Positions 33,785 through 46,088 of a stretch of 64,000 bases of DNA are shown here, piece after piece. Each line of letters opens with the position of its first letter. Within the stretch, counting starts at the first letter, position 1. This DNA is from Rhodococcus sp. UNC23MFCrub1.1. Lineage in GTDB: Bacteria > Actinomycetota > Actinomycetes > Mycobacteriales > Mycobacteriaceae. The notes under the pieces were generated by a model, which saw nothing but the letters and a program-made list of their open reading frames with translations, was not told where the DNA came from and searched no databases. Both the position numbers and the translations under genes were made by a program. The stretch lies in assembly GCF_000686025.1 (NCBI RefSeq), contig NZ_JMLQ01000006.1:217426-281425 (forward strand), in the 5' to 3' direction.

Positions 33785-34650
33785 CCGACCCGAAGTTCGA
33801 CACCGTCAAGACCCCGCTGTTCGCCGCCGTCGGCGCCGGTGACGCCGTGGTCCAGGCCGTGGCCGACGTCGTCGCCCAGGTCCGCCACCGCGCCGAGAGC
33901 ACGCAGGCCGACGTCAACGACCGCGTCGACACCGCCCGCGCCCGCCTCGCCGACCTGCAGGAAGACGTCACCGAGAGCGTCGAGACGCTCCGCGGACGCC
34001 TGAACGCGCTGCCGCAGGAGCTGCCGGACGAGATCGCCGATCTCCGCGAGCGTTTCACCCCCGAGGAGCTCCGCAAGGTTGCCGAGGCCTACCTCAAGGT
34101 GGCGTCGGACCTCTACACCGCACTCGCCGAGCGCGGCGAGGAGACGGTCGAGCGCATCCGCAAGAACCCGGCGGTCGAGGACGGTCTCGAGCGCGCCAAC
34201 GCCGTCGCCAACGACGCTGTCGACCTCACCGAGCAGACCCTCGGCACCGTCGCCTCGCAGACCCGCGCCGTCGGTGAGCGCGCCGCAGCCCTCGCGGGCC
34301 GCGCGTCCGATCGTGTGCAGGAAGGTGTCGACGAGGCCACCGACGCGATCAAGGAAGGCGCCGAGGACGCCGTCGACAATGTCGACGAGGCTGCCGACGA
34401 GCTGAGCGAGAAGATCGACGAGCTCGGCCAGAAGGCGAAGACCGCAGGCCAGAAGGCGTCGGATCGCGCTTCGGGTGCAGCCGGCACGGTCGAGGGCAAG
34501 ACGCGCAACAACGCGGGCTCGCCCATCAAGAAGACCCCGGCCACGAAGTCGGCTCCCGCCAAGGCCACCCCGGCCAAGGCCTCGACTCCCGCCCCCGCCA
34601 AGAAGGCCACCCCGGCCAAGAAGGCTCCGGCCAAGAAGTCGACCAGCTAG
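33781..34650 (+). CDS. hbhA: Heparin-binding hemagglutinin-like protein
   Basis: A 289-residue protein with the HbhA layout. A short hydrophobic N-terminal segment (TPLFAAVGAGDAVVQAVADVV) leads to a long charged coiled-coil (about 30-235). The C-terminal tail (about 245-289) is rich in Lys, Ala and Pro in KATPAKK-like repeats. In mycobacteria the tail binds heparan sulfate and is lysine-methylated; in environmental relatives the protein is linked to lipid inclusion bodies. Here the coiled-coil is longer than in M. tuberculosis (199 residues total). Coupled to the XRE gene. Confidence 0.85.
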   Translation: MTDPKFDTVKTPLFAAVGAGDAVVQAVADVVAQVRHRAESTQADVNDRVDTARARLADLQEDVTESVETLRGRLNALPQELPDEIADLRERFTPEELRKVAEAYLKVASDLYTALAERGEETVERIRKNPAVEDGLERANAVANDAVDLTEQTLGTVASQTRAVGERAAALAGRASDRVQEGVDEATDAIKEGAEDAVDNVDEAADELSEKIDELGQKAKTAGQKASDRASGAAGTVEGKTRNNAGSPIKKTPATKSAPAKATPAKASTPAPAKKATPAKKAPAKKSTS

Positions 34651-34665
34651 TCGATCGCGACAATT

Positions 34666-34698
34666 CCGACCCCCGCGCTGACGAAGCGCGGGGGTCGG
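34666..34698 (+). terminator. Strong terminator hairpin after hbhA
   Basis: A perfect 14-bp stem, 34666-34679 with 34685-34698 (CCGACCCCCGCGCT and its complement), with a 5-base loop, 15 bases after the hbhA stop. Confidence 0.85.
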
Positions 34699-34717
34699 TG
34701 TCGTTTAGGATGACCGC

Positions 34718-35011
34718 ATGCCCATGGCGTACAGCGCGACCAGCGCGATCATGAACATCCTGCAACTCATCGCTCTGGTGGGTGTGGCGTTCGCGCTCTT
34801 CCACGCCATCCGCCAGCGCCCCGACGCCTTCACCGCCGCGGACAAGCTGAACAAGCCGGGGTGGGTGGCCATTCTCGCGGTCGCGCTGCTGATCCTGCTC
34901 GTCTTCCCGGTGGTGGGCTTCGTCGGCATCATCGCCGTCGTCGCCATCGGTGTGTACCTCGTGGACGTGCGGCCCAAGGTCGACGACATCCAGCGCGGAC
35001 CGCGCTGGTAG
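34718..35011 (+). CDS. DUF2516 family small membrane protein
   Basis: A 97-residue protein with two long helices (about 8-28 and 48-83) and a polar loop with PDAFTAADKLNKPGWV. It matches DUF2516 and, by position, Rv0476. The last bases abut the convergent NRAMP gene with no gap. Function unknown. Confidence 0.8.
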   Translation: MPMAYSATSAIMNILQLIALVGVAFALFHAIRQRPDAFTAADKLNKPGWVAILAVALLILLVFPVVGFVGIIAVVAIGVYLVDVRPKVDDIQRGPRW

Positions 35012-36268
35012 CTAACCCTGGCCGGTGACCGTGAGCCAGAGCAGTGCCGCGTTGAGCGCCACGATCAGGCCGGTGGTGACGACGGCGAGGACCACGGTGG
35101 TCCGTGAGTTGATGCGGGCGCCCATCACCGCGCTGCTGGAGGTCATGCGCACCAGCGGGATCAGCGCGAACGGAATGCACAGGCTCAGCACCACCTGACT
35201 CAGCACCAGCGCCAGCGTCGGATCGACGCCGATACCCAGGACCACCAGCGCGGGAATCAACGTGACGACGCGGCGCACCTGGATCGGGATCCGCTTCTGC
35301 AGCAGTCCCTTCATGATCTCGGCACCGGCGGCGCAGCCCACCGAGGTCGACGCGAGACCCGAGGCGAGCAGTCCGACGGCGAAGATCGCGGCGACCGCGG
35401 GCCCGAGATTGTTCTCGATGGCCGCGTGCGCGCCGTCGATGGTGTCGGTGCCCTCCTCGCCGCGGAACGCCGATGCGGCGAGCAGCAGCATGCCGATGTT
35501 GACGCTGCCGGCGATGATGAGCGCGAACGTGACGTCCCACTTGGTCGCGCGCAGCAGGCGGTCGAGCTTGCCGGAGTCCTTCTCGACGCCGTGGCGGTCG
35601 CGGGCGAGCGCGGAGTGCAGGTAGATGGCGTGCGGCATGACCGTCGCGCCCAGCATGCTGGCCGCGAGCAGGACCGATCCGGAGCCGTCGAACCCCGGTA
35701 CGAGACCGCCGGCGACACCGCCCGCGTCGATGTCGGTGAACAGCAGGCCGGTGAGGAAGCCGATCGTGATGATGGCGAGCATGCCGATGACGACGAACTC
35801 GAAGGTGCGCTGACCCCGCCGTGACTGGACGGCCAGGATCACCATCGACACGACGCCGGTGATGAGACCGCCGACGAAGAGCGGAACGCCGAACAGGAGG
35901 TTGAGCGCGATGGCGCCGCCGATCACCTCGGCGAGGTCCGTCGCGATCGCCACGGCCTCGGCCTGCACCCAGAACGCCCGGCGGGGCCAGGGACGCATGC
36001 GGTCGCCGAGCATCTCCGGCAGTGATCGTCCGGAGACCAGGCCCAGCTTGGCCGAGAGGTACTGGATCAGTACCGCCATCGCATTGGCGGCCACGAGTAC
36101 CCACACGAGGAGGTAGCCGTAGCGCGCGCCCGCGGTGAGATTCGCGGCGACGTTGCCCGGGTCGACGTAGGCGATGGCGGCGACGAACGCGGGGCCGAGC
36201 AGCGTGAACAGCCGGACGGGAGTGATGCCTCCGGATGTGGGTGGACGAGTTCCGATGCGGTCGACCAT
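35012..36268 (-). CDS. mntH: NRAMP-family divalent metal (Mn/Fe) transporter
   Basis: A 418-residue proton-coupled metal importer with about eleven helices. The metal-binding DPGN motif in helix 1 is AYVDPGNVAANL, and the helix 6 motif is ATVMPHAIYLHSAL. These two motifs define Mn2+/Fe2+ selectivity in the family. ATG 36268 is preferred over GTG 36286. The short gap to the XRE gene (36269-36336) contains TTAGGGCAT, which is not a clear MntR or IdeR site. Confidence 0.92.
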   Translation of the reverse strand: MVDRIGTRPPTSGGITPVRLFTLLGPAFVAAIAYVDPGNVAANLTAGARYGYLLVWVLVAANAMAVLIQYLSAKLGLVSGRSLPEMLGDRMRPWPRRAFWVQAEAVAIATDLAEVIGGAIALNLLFGVPLFVGGLITGVVSMVILAVQSRRGQRTFEFVVIGMLAIITIGFLTGLLFTDIDAGGVAGGLVPGFDGSGSVLLAASMLGATVMPHAIYLHSALARDRHGVEKDSGKLDRLLRATKWDVTFALIIAGSVNIGMLLLAASAFRGEEGTDTIDGAHAAIENNLGPAVAAIFAVGLLASGLASTSVGCAAGAEIMKGLLQKRIPIQVRRVVTLIPALVVLGIGVDPTLALVLSQVVLSLCIPFALIPLVRMTSSSAVMGARINSRTTVVLAVVTTGLIVALNAALLWLTVTGQG

Positions 36269-36336
36269 GACGGAAGTGTAGGGCACCCGGCGCGATCATG
36301 TTCGCCGGGCCGTACCGATAAGTTAGGGCATCCGCA

Positions 36337-36549
36337 TCATGTCTCGTCGTCCACCCATTCGAGCAGGTCACCCGGCTGGCACTCCAGCACCCGGCACATG
36401 GTCTCCAGGGTGCTGAACCGCACCGCGCGGGCCCGCCCGTTCTTGAGTACGGCGACGTTGGCGGGGGTCAGTCCGACGCGCTCGGCGAACTCGCCGACGC
36501 TCATCTTGCGCTTGGCCAGCTCCACGTCGATGCGGACGACGATGGGCAT
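36337..36549 (-). CDS. Small XRE/Cro regulator (YozG-like)
   Basis: A 70-residue helix-turn-helix protein: VRIDVELAKRKMSVGEFAER, then VGLTPANVAVLKNGRARAVR and TLETMCRVLECQPGDLLEW. This is the YozG/COG3655 type that is usually paired with a DUF2975 membrane protein, as here. Its ATG overlaps the stop of that partner. Both likely share the promoter near 37050. Confidence 0.88.
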   Translation of the reverse strand: MPIVVRIDVELAKRKMSVGEFAERVGLTPANVAVLKNGRARAVRFSTLETMCRVLECQPGDLLEWVDDET

Positions 36550-37028
36550 CAGATGACGCCCTCGAGGTCGGCGCGCAGGTCGCTCGCCTTCCGCAGCAGG
36601 GCACGCATGACCATCATCAGCAGTGCGGCGACGCCGACGATCATGCAGAGCAGGAACAGCAGGAGCACGGGCCCCGGATCGTCCGCGCGGAACCCGACGA
36701 CGAGGAACACGACACCGAGCGACACACCGGCGGCCACGATCGCGCGGACGATCGCGTCGACCCACACGAACGCGGCACCGGAGAAGATGCGATCCCGGCG
36801 GACGAGAGTGAGCAGCTTCCAGGTGGCGATGACGACGATCTGCACGCACACCACCCAGAAGATGGTGAGCGCGGTGAGGGGCCATCGGAGGTACGCGGAT
36901 TCCGGGTTCTCGCGGGCCATGTGCGCGAACTGTCCCGGCAGCGACATGACCTGGAACAGGACGAGCAGGGCGAACAGGCCGGCGAGGAACACCCTGAGTG
37001 TCGCGACGACGCGTCTTTCCGTGATCAT
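36549..37028 (-). CDS. DUF2975 family membrane protein
   Basis: A 159-residue protein with four hydrophobic segments and the DUF2975 pattern RRDRIFSGAAFVWVDAIVRA in its third quarter. ATGA overlap with the XRE gene. Such pairs (YoaS/YozG in Bacillus) are widespread, and the membrane partner is thought to modulate the regulator, but the signal is unknown. Confidence 0.82.
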   Translation of the reverse strand: MITERRVVATLRVFLAGLFALLVLFQVMSLPGQFAHMARENPESAYLRWPLTALTIFWVVCVQIVVIATWKLLTLVRRDRIFSGAAFVWVDAIVRAIVAAGVSLGVVFLVVGFRADDPGPVLLLFLLCMIVGVAALLMMVMRALLRKASDLRADLEGVI

Positions 37029-37049
37029 ACATCGAGTATCAGCCAGAAT

Positions 37050-37066
37050 CTATCGAAAATCAATAG
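37050..37066. promoter_or_regulatory. AT-rich near-palindrome before the DUF2975-XRE operon
   Basis: CTATCGA-AAA-TCAATAG at 37050-37066 is an inverted repeat with one mismatch, in an unusually AT-rich patch 22 bases upstream of the DUF2975 start. It is a candidate operator for the XRE partner and probably includes promoter sequences. Confidence 0.4.
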
Positions 37067-37104
37067 GCACTGGTGCGGGAGGGCGGCAGGGTTAAGGTCT
37101 GAGG

Positions 37105-37986
37105 GTGCCGGACTCCCCACTCGACGATGCTCGCTCGCGTGATCCCCGGGATCTCCGCCGAGTCGGCCTGACCGAGTACCGGATCGACGACCTCGCCAGG
37201 GAAGCCGGCGTGAGCGTCCGCAACGTGCGCGTCTATCAGGACCGCGGTCTGCTGCCGCCCCCGCGCAAGGTGGGTCGGACGGGCTGGTACGACGAGTCGC
37301 ACCTCGCTCGGCTGCAGATGATCTCGCGCATGCTCGACCGTGGCTACACCTTCGTCACCATCAGCGAACTCCTCACCGCGGCGCAGTACGGACTCCGCGT
37401 CGAGGACGTCCTGGGCACCGAGGATCCCGACGGCGCCGCCAACGTCGACCACCCGGCGCGGCTGACCCGCGACGAGATCGACACCATGTTCGACGGACGG
37501 ATCAGCGACGACGATCTGACGCGTGCGGAAGCGCTCGACGTCTTCTCCCGCGACGGGGACGGCTACCGCATCGAGAACCCCGCCCTGGTCCGCGCGGCCA
37601 AGGTGCTGTTCGACGCGGGTCTCGCGCTGCCGGACATCCTGTCCCGCACCGAGCGCGTCCACCAGGACCTGACGAGCGTGTCCCAGCAGTTCGTGCGTCT
37701 GGTCGTCGACAGGTTCGTTCCGGGCGGCGCCGATCCGTTCACGCTCGACCCCAGCGAGCTCTCGGCCATGGCGGACCTCATCACCACCCTGCGTCCGCTG
37801 GCCAGCCGTGCCGTGCAGGCGCTCTTCTCCGAGACCATGGACGCCGAGATCGTGCACGCGATGGAGAAGGCGCTCAGCGGCGACGCCGCCACGGAGGACA
37901 GCGGCGACGCCGCCACGGCGGACACCGACGACAGTGACGGCAACGGCGCGAGCACCAGCTCGAGCAGCAGGACAGGAGACCGATGA
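37105..37986 (+). CDS. MerR-family regulator
   Basis: A 293-residue regulator. The MerR winged helix is YRIDDLAREAGVSVRNVRVY and QDRGLLPPPRKVGRTGWYDE (about 25-65), then the helical linker. The C-terminal part is long and helical, ending in a low-complexity tail with two DSGDAATE/DAATAD repeats. The start is GTG 37105. The stop overlaps the hydrolase start (ATGA), and that gene overlaps a methyltransferase, so the three form one operon. The ligand is unknown. Confidence 0.85.
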   Translation: MPDSPLDDARSRDPRDLRRVGLTEYRIDDLAREAGVSVRNVRVYQDRGLLPPPRKVGRTGWYDESHLARLQMISRMLDRGYTFVTISELLTAAQYGLRVEDVLGTEDPDGAANVDHPARLTRDEIDTMFDGRISDDDLTRAEALDVFSRDGDGYRIENPALVRAAKVLFDAGLALPDILSRTERVHQDLTSVSQQFVRLVVDRFVPGGADPFTLDPSELSAMADLITTLRPLASRAVQALFSETMDAEIVHAMEKALSGDAATEDSGDAATADTDDSDGNGASTSSSSRTGDR

Positions 37987-38999
37987 ACACTCGTGGTGCA
38001 GTGGTGACCGCTGCCGTGGCCGCGGTCGCGGTGGCCGGTGCAGCCTCGATCCGGGCGACTCGACGGGCGTCACCGCCCTCGGCGCGGATGGCGGACACCG
38101 ATGTACTGCTGGCGCGTCCGGAGCTCACCCCACGGGTGCGCACGGTCGTCGCCGAGGACGGTGCCGCGCTGCACGTGCGCGAGTACGGCGACCCGGACGC
38201 CGCCCCGATCGTCCTCAGTCACGGATGGACCTGCTCCGCCGACTTCTGGGCGCCGCAGATCAACGACCTCGCCGGACGGTACCGCGTCGTCGTGTACGAC
38301 CAGCGCGGGCACGGAGCCAGTGAGGTGGGGACCCGGCCACTCGGTGCCGACGTCCTGGGGGACGATCTCGCCGCGGTGCTCGACGCGACGGTCGACTCGG
38401 ACACCAAGGCCGTCGTAGCCGGACACAGCATGGGCGGCATGTCCGTGATGAGTTGGGCGGCACAGTATCCCGCGCAGGTGCGCCACTACGTGAAGGCGAT
38501 ACTGCTGGCCAACACGGCCACCGACAGTCTGGTCCGCGAGACCACTGTCATCCCGTTGCCACCCGGTGTCGCGCAGGTGCCGGCGCGGGTGGCGTCGAGC
38601 GTGCTCGGATCGGCACTGCCCATCCCGTCGAGTCCGTTCTCCGCTCGTGCTCTGAAGTACGTGACGATGGGCGCCGAGTCCACTCCGGCGCAGGTGGCGT
38701 TCTGCGAACGCATCGTGCGCGAGTGCTCCCCTCGAACGCGGGGCATGTGGGGATCGGCGCTGTCCGCGTTGGACATTCACGACGCGCTGGAGAACATCGA
38801 CGTCCCGACGTCGGTGATCGTCGGTACTCGCGACCGCCTGACGCCGCCGGTGCACGCCCGCAAGCTCGCCGATCGACTCTCCCGCGCCGGAGTGCTGGGC
38901 CGGTTCCTCGAACTCGACGGTGTCGGACACATGAGTTCGGTGGAATCGATCGCGGAGTTCGACGCCGAGCTGGTCCGGCTGGCGGAGCTGCCGGCATGA
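37983..38999 (+). CDS. Alpha/beta-hydrolase, probably exported or membrane-anchored
   Basis: A 338-residue hydrolase. A hydrophobic Ala/Val-rich N-terminus (about 8-25) suggests a signal or anchor. The oxyanion region is LSHGWTCSADFW, the nucleophile elbow is VAGHSMGGMSVM, the acid is in GTRDRLTPP, and the His is in GVGHMSSVE. Overlaps MerR upstream and the methyltransferase downstream. The substrate is unknown; lipid esters are a common target in this clade. Confidence 0.85.
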   Translation: MNTRGAVVTAAVAAVAVAGAASIRATRRASPPSARMADTDVLLARPELTPRVRTVVAEDGAALHVREYGDPDAAPIVLSHGWTCSADFWAPQINDLAGRYRVVVYDQRGHGASEVGTRPLGADVLGDDLAAVLDATVDSDTKAVVAGHSMGGMSVMSWAAQYPAQVRHYVKAILLANTATDSLVRETTVIPLPPGVAQVPARVASSVLGSALPIPSSPFSARALKYVTMGAESTPAQVAFCERIVRECSPRTRGMWGSALSALDIHDALENIDVPTSVIVGTRDRLTPPVHARKLADRLSRAGVLGRFLELDGVGHMSSVESIAEFDAELVRLAELPA

Positions 39000-39589
39000 G
39001 CGACGACACGAGAGGGGACGCCTACACCGAGCGGTTGCGCGAGCTGCAGGGTGCGCGGTGGAAACGCGTTCTGCGCGTGCAGGCTCCGTATCAATGGAAC
39101 ATCCGACGCCATCTCGCTGGGCGGCGCGTTCTCGACGTCGGCTGCGGCATCGGCCGGAATCTGCGCAACCTTCCCGCGGGCAGCGTCGGTGTCGATCACA
39201 ACGTCGCGTCCGTCGAGTTCTGCCGCTCACAGGGCATGACCGCGTACACACCCGAGGAGTTCCACGCCCTCGGCGACACGGGCTTCGACGGCATGCTCAT
39301 GGCCCACCTGCTCGAGCACCTGCCGCCGGGCGCGGAGGGTGAGGTGCTGACGGAGTACCTGCCGTGTCTGCAGCCGAACTCCGTCGTCATGATCGTGTGC
39401 CCGCAGGAAGTCGGGTTCGCCAGCGACCCGACGCACACGAGTTGGTTGGACGCCGCCGACCTGCTCGCCCTCTGCGCTGCCGCCGGCATCGAGCGCACGA
39501 CGTCCGCCTCGTTCCCGTTCCCGCGGCCGGTGGGAAAGGTGTTCGTCTACAACGAGACCGTCGTGGTGGGTCGAACCCCAGCCGGCTGA
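38996..39589 (+). CDS. Class I SAM-dependent methyltransferase
   Basis: A 197-residue methyltransferase with motif [19 protein letters not shown] (about 43-60). [14 protein letters not shown] and [15 protein letters not shown] follow. An N-terminal YQWNIRRHL recalls enzymes that methylate glycans or lipids, but the substrate is not known. ATG 38996 overlaps the hydrolase stop. It converges on purU with a 13-base gap. Confidence 0.85.
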   Translation: MSDDTRGDAYTERLRELQGARWKRVLRVQAPYQWNIRRHLAGRRVLDVGCGIGRNLRNLPAGSVGVDHNVASVEFCRSQGMTAYTPEEFHALGDTGFDGMLMAHLLEHLPPGAEGEVLTEYLPCLQPNSVVMIVCPQEVGFASDPTHTSWLDAADLLALCAAAGIERTTSASFPFPRPVGKVFVYNETVVVGRTPAG

Positions 39590-39602
39590 TACGACCAGCC
39601 GT

Positions 39603-40502
39603 CTAGTCGAACACCACTGTCTTGCGGCCGTGCACCAGCACACGGTCCTCGAGGTGCCAGCGCAGTCCGCGCGCGAGCACCATCTTCTCGATGTCCCGGC
39701 CCTGACGGACCATGTCGGCGACCGCGTCCGCATGGTCGATGCGAATGACGTCCTGCTCGATGATGGGTCCGGCATCGAGCTCGGCGGTGACGAAGTGGCA
39801 CGTCGCGCCGATGAGCTTGACCCCTCGTGCGAACGCCTGGTGATACGGCCGGGCGCCGACGAACGACGGCAGGAAGCTGTGGTGGATGTTGATCGCGCGC
39901 CCGGACCAGTGCTCGCACAACGACTCCGGCAGCACCTGCATGAAGCGCGCCAGCACCACCGCGTCGGGGGAGTAGCCGTCGACGAGGTCGCGGAGCGCGT
40001 CGAAGGAGGGCCCGCGCTCGCTGGGGTCCTCGGGGAACGGAACATGGTGGAACTGCACACCGTGTGCGCGCGTGACGGATTCGAGATCGGGGTGGTTGCC
40101 GATGACCGCTTCGATGGTCGCCGGCAGTTCTCCGCCGGCGGCGCGCCCGAGCAGATCGTGGAGGCAGTGTCCCTCCTTGCTCACCAGGAGCACGACCTTC
40201 TTGCGCTCTCCGGAATCGTGCAGCGACCACTCGGATTCCGGGCCGATCTCCGCGGCGACCGCCGCGAACCGTGCGCGCAGCTCGTCGACTCCGATGTCGA
40301 TCGACGAGGCCGCGACGGCCTGACGGGTGAAGAACCAGCCACTGTCCGCGTCGGCGTGATAGGCGGCCTCGACGATCGAGCCCCCGAGATCGGCCAGGAA
40401 GGTCGAGATGCGCGCGACGATGCCCGTGCGGTCGGGGCAGCCCAGGGTGAGGACGTAGCGGCGAGAGTCGGAACGTGGAGATTCGGGCGGCATGGGCGCC
40501 AT
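39603..40502 (-). CDS. purU: Formyltetrahydrofolate deformylase
   Basis: A 299-residue enzyme that hydrolyses 10-formyl-THF to formate and THF, balancing one-carbon pools and feeding purine synthesis. An ACT domain (about 15-90, [20 protein letters not shown]) precedes a formyltransferase-like domain. The latter has [36 protein letters not shown] and [16 protein letters not shown], holding the catalytic Asn, His and Asp. ATG 40502 is used; ATG 40493 is the alternative. Confidence 0.94.
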   Translation of the reverse strand: MAPMPPESPRSDSRRYVLTLGCPDRTGIVARISTFLADLGGSIVEAAYHADADSGWFFTRQAVAASSIDIGVDELRARFAAVAAEIGPESEWSLHDSGERKKVVLLVSKEGHCLHDLLGRAAGGELPATIEAVIGNHPDLESVTRAHGVQFHHVPFPEDPSERGPSFDALRDLVDGYSPDAVVLARFMQVLPESLCEHWSGRAINIHHSFLPSFVGARPYHQAFARGVKLIGATCHFVTAELDAGPIIEQDVIRIDHADAVADMVRQGRDIEKMVLARGLRWHLEDRVLVHGRKTVVFD

Positions 40503-40568
40503 TGTCTCACTGACACCCCTCCCTTCCTGACCGATCCCGACCGGCCTCCGTCTGGAAAGGTGGAGCGC

Positions 40569-41246
40569 ATGACAACCCTCACGCGCACCGACGTCGCCCG
40601 CATGGTCGATCACACTCTGCTCAAGCCCGAGGCGACGGTCGCCGACGTCCGGGCGCTCGTCGCGGAGGCGAAGGATCTGGGCGTCCTCGCGGTCTGCGTG
40701 TCGCCGTCGATGCTCCCGGTTCGTGACACGGGTGACCTGGTGGTCGCCGCGGTGGCGGGGTTCCCGTCCGGAAAGCACCACTCGTTGATCAAGGGTTCGG
40801 AGGCGCGTCTGGCGGTGCAGCACGGGGCGCGCGAGGTCGACATGGTGATCGACGTCGGCGCCGCGGTGGAGGGTGACTTCAACGCCGTCCTGGCGGACAT
40901 CATCACCGTCCGGGAGGCGATGGGCGAGAACGCCGTCCTGAAGGTGATCATCGAGTCGGCGGCGCTGCTCGCGTCGGCGGACGGGGAGCGCGCGGTGATC
41001 GAGTGCTGCCGGGCGGCGGAGCGGGCCGGCGCGAACTTCGTCAAGACGTCCACGGGGTTCCATCCCGCGGGTGGAGCGTCGACGGAGGCCGTGAGTCTGA
41101 TGGCCCGCACCGTCGGTGGCCGCCTGGGTGTCAAGGCGTCGGGCGGGATCCGCGATGCGGACACCGCCCGAGCGATGATCGAGGCCGGCGCCACCCGACT
41201 GGGCCTGTCCGGGACCCGCAGCGTGTTGGACGGCTTCGCCGACTAG
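40569..41246 (+). CDS. deoC: Deoxyribose-phosphate aldolase
   Basis: A 225-residue TIM-barrel class I aldolase splitting 2-deoxyribose-5-phosphate into glyceraldehyde-3-phosphate and acetaldehyde. The Schiff-base Lys is in NFVKTSTGF, the second Lys in GVKASGGIR, and the N-terminal motif is [19 protein letters not shown] precedes the ATG. In M. tuberculosis deoC is Rv0478, followed by a convergent membrane-protein gene, as here. Stop codons of the two genes overlap in CTAG. Confidence 0.95.
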   Translation: MTTLTRTDVARMVDHTLLKPEATVADVRALVAEAKDLGVLAVCVSPSMLPVRDTGDLVVAAVAGFPSGKHHSLIKGSEARLAVQHGAREVDMVIDVGAAVEGDFNAVLADIITVREAMGENAVLKVIIESAALLASADGERAVIECCRAAERAGANFVKTSTGFHPAGGASTEAVSLMARTVGGRLGVKASGGIRDADTARAMIEAGATRLGLSGTRSVLDGFAD

Positions 41247-41980
41247 CAGGTGACCTGCTGCTGACCGCCCTGCGCGGCGGGGATCGTGTACTGGCCGCCG
41301 CTGAGGGTCATGTGGATCCCGGTGTCGGTCACCTCGAGGGCGTCCGGCGTCATGCCGAGCGGGTACGCCTGCAGGCTGTCCGTGAGCACCGAGACGACGC
41401 TGTCCGCGAGGTCGGTGGGAATGCCGATGCCGAGGATCGACGCGTCCGTGGTCTGGACCTCGATCGTGTCGCCCTGCACCACGGGCTTCACGGTGAGTTC
41501 CGCGAGTCCACCGACGATGGCGAACTTCAGCGTTCCGGCCGCGGGATCGCTGGTCACACCGGACACGACGCTGCCGACGCCCTGCTCCTGCAGGGTCGCG
41601 AGGATGCCGCCGGTCGACCACGTGACGTCGGCCGAACTGCTGCCGATCTGACCGGACGTGGTGTCCGTGGAGGTGAGGTCGACGTCGTTCACGGTCGCCT
41701 GGACCTGCATGTCCTGTGCGGGCCCGAACTTCGTGTCGTCGCTCGAGATGTCGACGGACGAGAACTTCTCGGTCGCGAGGGAGAACAGGACGGGCTGCAG
41801 GCCGAGGCCGACGTCGATCTGTGAGCCGAGTTCGCTCTCGAACTGGGTCGTGAGGCAGTTCTCGACGCGGTTGCGGGCATAGAACTCGCCACCGACGAGT
41901 GCCGCGATGACGACGATGACCAGCACTCCGGCGATGAGAGGCACCCGGGAGCGTCGTCTGGGTGCGGTGTCGTGAGTCAT
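41243..41980 (-). CDS. DUF2993 (LmeA-like) membrane-anchored lipid-binding protein
   Basis: A 245-residue protein with a basic N-terminus and one membrane helix (about 13-32). An extracytoplasmic DUF2993 domain follows, starting [23 protein letters not shown]2993 proteins such as LmeA bind phospholipid and aid cell-envelope mannan assembly; position matches Rv0479c. ATG 41980 is chosen. Confidence 0.75.
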   Translation of the reverse strand: MTHDTAPRRRSRVPLIAGVLVIVVIAALVGGEFYARNRVENCLTTQFESELGSQIDVGLGLQPVLFSLATEKFSSVDISSDDTKFGPAQDMQVQATVNDVDLTSTDTTSGQIGSSSADVTWSTGGILATLQEQGVGSVVSGVTSDPAAGTLKFAIVGGLAELTVKPVVQGDTIEVQTTDASILGIGIPTDLADSVVSVLTDSLQAYPLGMTPDALEVTDTGIHMTLSGGQYTIPAAQGGQQQVTC

Positions 41981-42094
41981 GAAAGACAGTGTGGACGACA
42001 TCTCTGAGGTTCCTCTGTGGACCGGCCGATCGGGTGCACGGCGACAGCGCCATTTCTCTGTGACGCGTGACACAACCACGTAGGCTCTTCGAGC

Positions 42095-42670
42095 ATGGCG
42101 GGCGACGATGTGGCGGAACGTCTGGACGGCGTGGTCGCCGAACAGGACGGGTACTTCACCGCAGCTCACGCGCTCGATGCCGGATATCTGCCGTCCGAGA
42201 TCGAGGCGCACGTCGCCGACGGATCCTGGACGCGGGTCGAGACCGATCTGCTGCGGTTGTCGGACTGGCCGAACCACGATCTCGAGGAGTACTCGAAGTG
42301 GTGCGTGTGGCTGGGCGCCACCGCGGTGATCTCCCACCAGAGTGCGGCCGAGTTGCACGGCATGGGCAGCCTGCACCCGCAGTTCGTCCACGTCCGGGTC
42401 AGCGGGACGGCGCGAGCGCACGACCAGCGCCTCGCGATCCATCGGGGACGCCTGACGGGCGCGGACATCGAGCTCTCCGGTGCCTTCCGCATGACGACGC
42501 CGGTGCGCACCGTGCTGGATCTCGCGGCGGGCGGCATCTCGCAGTTCACCCTCGACGAAGTGGTAGCCGACGGTCTGGTGCTCGGACGACTGGTCGTCGA
42601 CGACCTCTTCGAGCAGGCTGTGGAATGCGGTGACCGGGTGGCCGAGCGGGTGGAGACGGCGCTGCGCTGA
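42095..42670 (+). CDS. AbiEi-like (type IV antitoxin family) protein, without a partner toxin
   Basis: A 191-residue protein. The N-terminus is a winged-helix AbiEi-like domain (VAEQDGYFTAAHALDAGYLP, then GSWTRVETDLLRLSDWP). The middle shows ISHQSAAELHGMG and HVRVSGTARAHDQRLAIHRG, typical of the AbiEi C-terminal region. No AbiEii nucleotidyltransferase lies on either side (DUF2993 left, pabAB right). It may act as a stand-alone regulator. Family match moderate to good. Confidence 0.7.
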   Translation: MAGDDVAERLDGVVAEQDGYFTAAHALDAGYLPSEIEAHVADGSWTRVETDLLRLSDWPNHDLEEYSKWCVWLGATAVISHQSAAELHGMGSLHPQFVHVRVSGTARAHDQRLAIHRGRLTGADIELSGAFRMTTPVRTVLDLAAGGISQFTLDEVVADGLVLGRLVVDDLFEQAVECGDRVAERVETALR

Positions 42671-45508
<2,838 letters not shown>

Positions 45509-45562
45509 AGTGCCCAGCAGTTCGTTCCGCTCATCCCGACCGGCCTCCGGCCCACCCGCCGG

Positions 45563-46066
45563 TCAGGCGTTCTTCGTGAGCCAGTCGTGCGTGACCTCGC
45601 CCTCGCCCCGCCACAGATCGACGAGGTTGACGAGCATCAACTGTTCGAGCTTGCCGCCGATGAAGGGGATGTACACCTTGGCCTCGGACGTGGTGCGCAA
45701 CGTGGAGCCGGCCTCGGTGGCGAAGAGGGACGTCGTGCCGGTGAGGCTGCCCGGGCCGGCGGGAATCGACGCGTCGTACTTCCCGGCGGTGGTCTCCGAG
45801 TACGCGTCGTGATGGATGTTGCGGGTGATGACCATGTCCTTCTTCATCACCGCCTGCGCGACGTCGGGCAGCGTGTCGCGCGGAATGATGTGCCGCATGA
45901 CCACGTCGACACCGTCTGCCGTGACCTCGAAGCGCGTGAGCTCGTTCTCCGAGTACTTGCGCAGCTCCTCGATCACCGCGTCCCAGTAGTCACGCGTCGT
46001 CAGCGCCCCGTACACCTGCTCTGTGGTGAACGGGAGACGAGCCGAGTAGTTCATGCGACGTGCCAT
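45563..46066 (-). CDS. DUF2505 family (START/SRPBCC-like) protein, copy 1
   Basis: A 167-residue protein of the DUF2505 family, a likely lipid or hydrophobic-ligand binding helix-grip fold. It shows FTTEQVYGALTTRDYWDAVI and AKVYIPFIGGKLEQLMLVNL. The next gene upstream (46089-46607) is a paralog with the same landmarks. In M. tuberculosis a DUF2505 protein (Rv0481c) also lies beside murB. No catalytic motif is seen. Confidence 0.8.
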   Translation of the reverse strand: MARRMNYSARLPFTTEQVYGALTTRDYWDAVIEELRKYSENELTRFEVTADGVDVVMRHIIPRDTLPDVAQAVMKKDMVITRNIHHDAYSETTAGKYDASIPAGPGSLTGTTSLFATEAGSTLRTTSEAKVYIPFIGGKLEQLMLVNLVDLWRGEGEVTHDWLTKNA

Positions 46067-46088
46067 GGTCGATGAGGTTACCGGTGAG

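Noticed and set aside
34500..34650. Repeated GCCAAG/GCCACC units at the end of hbhA as a possible repeat element
   Set aside because: They are the codons of the Lys/Ala/Pro-rich tail that defines HbhA proteins.
36269..36336. An MntR or IdeR box before the NRAMP gene
   Set aside because: Only TTAGGGCAT is present; the inverted second half expected of either site is missing.
37878..37925. Tandem 24-base repeats in the 3' end of the MerR gene
   Set aside because: They encode two DAAT-type repeats in a disordered tail; too few and imperfect for a mobile or CRISPR-like repeat.
40503..42053. A long N-terminal extension of purU on the minus strand
   Set aside because: purU has a normal length and start at 40502; the extension is antisense to deoC.
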